A stretch of 64,000 bases of DNA from Citrobacter sp. wls619 (GTDB lineage Bacteria; Pseudomonadota; Gammaproteobacteria; Enterobacterales; Enterobacteriaceae). The position numbers and the translations under genes were made by a program. Positions 63,477 through 64,000 of the stretch are shown here, piece by piece; positions within the stretch are counted from its first letter, which is position 1, and each line of letters opens with the position of its first letter. The notes under the pieces are model-generated. The model did no database searches, was not told the origin of the DNA, and saw only the letters and a program-made list of their open reading frames with translations. Location: positions 51,589 to 115,588 of the forward strand of contig NZ_SZXJ01000005.1 of assembly GCF_005281345.1 (NCBI RefSeq). The letters run 5' to 3'.

Positions 63477-63914
63477 ATGGCCCTGACCATTCGTCGTTCA
63501 CGCCGGGATGAAGGCGAGAAGTTAGTTTCTATCTGGTGTCGTTCAGTCGATGCCACGCACCATTTTCTCTCACCTGATTACCGAATTGAGCTGGAAGAGC
63601 TGGTACGTTCGTTTTTGCCAGAAGCTCCGCTCTGGGTTGCGGTAACGGAAAATGATGAGCCAGTCGCATTTATGCTGCTGACCGAACAGCATATAGATGC
63701 TCTGTTTGTTGATCCGGATATGCGCGGTAGCGGTGTCGGTAAGCTGCTGATTGAACATGCTTTATCGTTAACATCGACACTGACGACTGACGTTAACGAA
63801 CAAAATGATCAAGCGGTGGGGTTTTATAAGAAGATGGGCTTTAAAGTGACGGGACGCACGGAAGTAGACGATCTCGGACGACCGTATCCGCTACTGAAAC
63901 TGGTGCTCGGGTAA
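63477..63914 (+). CDS. yjaB: GNAT-family N-acetyltransferase YjaB
   Basis: A 145-residue acetyltransferase of the GNAT fold. The acetyl-CoA loop is ALFVDPDMRGSGVGKLLIEHAL (cited in part), followed by VNEQNDQAVGFYKKMGF. Orthologue of E. coli YjaB, whose physiological substrate is not settled. AAAAGGAGAATGCT precedes the ATG. Divergent from metA, with 157 bases between the starts. Confidence 0.94.
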   Translation: MALTIRRSRRDEGEKLVSIWCRSVDATHHFLSPDYRIELEELVRSFLPEAPLWVAVTENDEPVAFMLLTEQHIDALFVDPDMRGSGVGKLLIEHALSLTSTLTTDVNEQNDQAVGFYKKMGFKVTGRTEVDDLGRPYPLLKLVLG

Positions 63915-63927
63915 TGATGTAGACAGT

Positions 63928-63962
63928 TGTAGGCCGGATAAGGCGGGACGCCGCATCCGGCG
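63928..63962. repeat. REP element after yjaB
   Basis: One REP unit TGTAGGCCGGATAAGGCG...CGCCGCATCCGGCGG, 14 bases after the yjaB stop. The last 38 bases of the window hold no recognised gene. Confidence 0.85.
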
Positions 63963-64000
63963 GTTTTTATCCCGCACAGACGCAAAAAAGCCCATCCGTC

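Overview
This window is chromosomal DNA from a member of the Enterobacteriaceae, most likely Citrobacter or a close relative. The genus is an inference from overall similarity to E. coli/Salmonella proteins plus the accessory genes. The backbone is the E. coli K-12 90-91 min region read in reverse: qorA, pspG, dusA, zur, yjbJ, dinF, lexA, dgkA, plsB, ubiA, ubiC, malM, lamB, malK, malE, malF, malG, xylE, psiE, yjbHGFE, pgi, lysC, then rluF/yjbD, pepE, yjbB, metH, iclR, aceKAB, metA, yjaB. No rRNA, tRNA, CRISPR array, integrase or complete insertion sequence was seen.

Left part (1-28 kb) is conserved housekeeping DNA. It holds stress and envelope genes (pspG, lexA-dinF, dgkA, plsB), ubiquinone entry (ubiC, ubiA) and zinc control (zur with a divergent cupin gene). 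The divergent maltose operons follow (malEFG and malK-lamB-malM), then xylE, psiE, the exopolysaccharide-type yjbEFGH operon, pgi and lysC. The most unusual point here is that the lysC leader is only about 85 nt and lacks any recognisable lysine riboswitch, although the promoter and ribosome binding site are those expected.

Middle part (28-50 kb) is accessory. A panS-like transporter is followed by an uncharacterised four-gene operon (29.3-33.4 kb): a PTS EIIC-like permease with a fused N-terminal cytosolic domain, a TIM-barrel enzyme, a HAD phosphatase and a DeoR-type regulator. A pair of long inverted repeats lies in front of it. After yjbD/rluF and an ERIC element comes a complete L-sorbose operon, sorCDFBAME, extended by a shikimate-dehydrogenase-like gene of the HI0607 type. 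Then come a hypothetical gene divergent from two tandem ribbon-helix-helix mini-genes, a MocR regulator/EamA exporter/DapA-like lyase cluster, and an AraC regulator convergent with a zinc alcohol dehydrogenase that has lost its structural-zinc lobe. A frameshifted HbpS/GlcG-like secreted protein gene and a toxin-antitoxin pair complete this part.

Right part (50-64 kb) returns to backbone: pepE, yjbB, the B12-dependent methionine synthase metH, the glyoxylate bypass operon aceBAK with its repressor iclR, metA with tandem MetJ boxes, and the acetyltransferase yjaB. Nine REP/BIME elements separate backbone genes. The main candidates for undescribed biology are the 29-33 kb operon, the riboswitch-free lysC, and the tandem ribbon-helix-helix genes with palindromes overlapping their ribosome binding sites.
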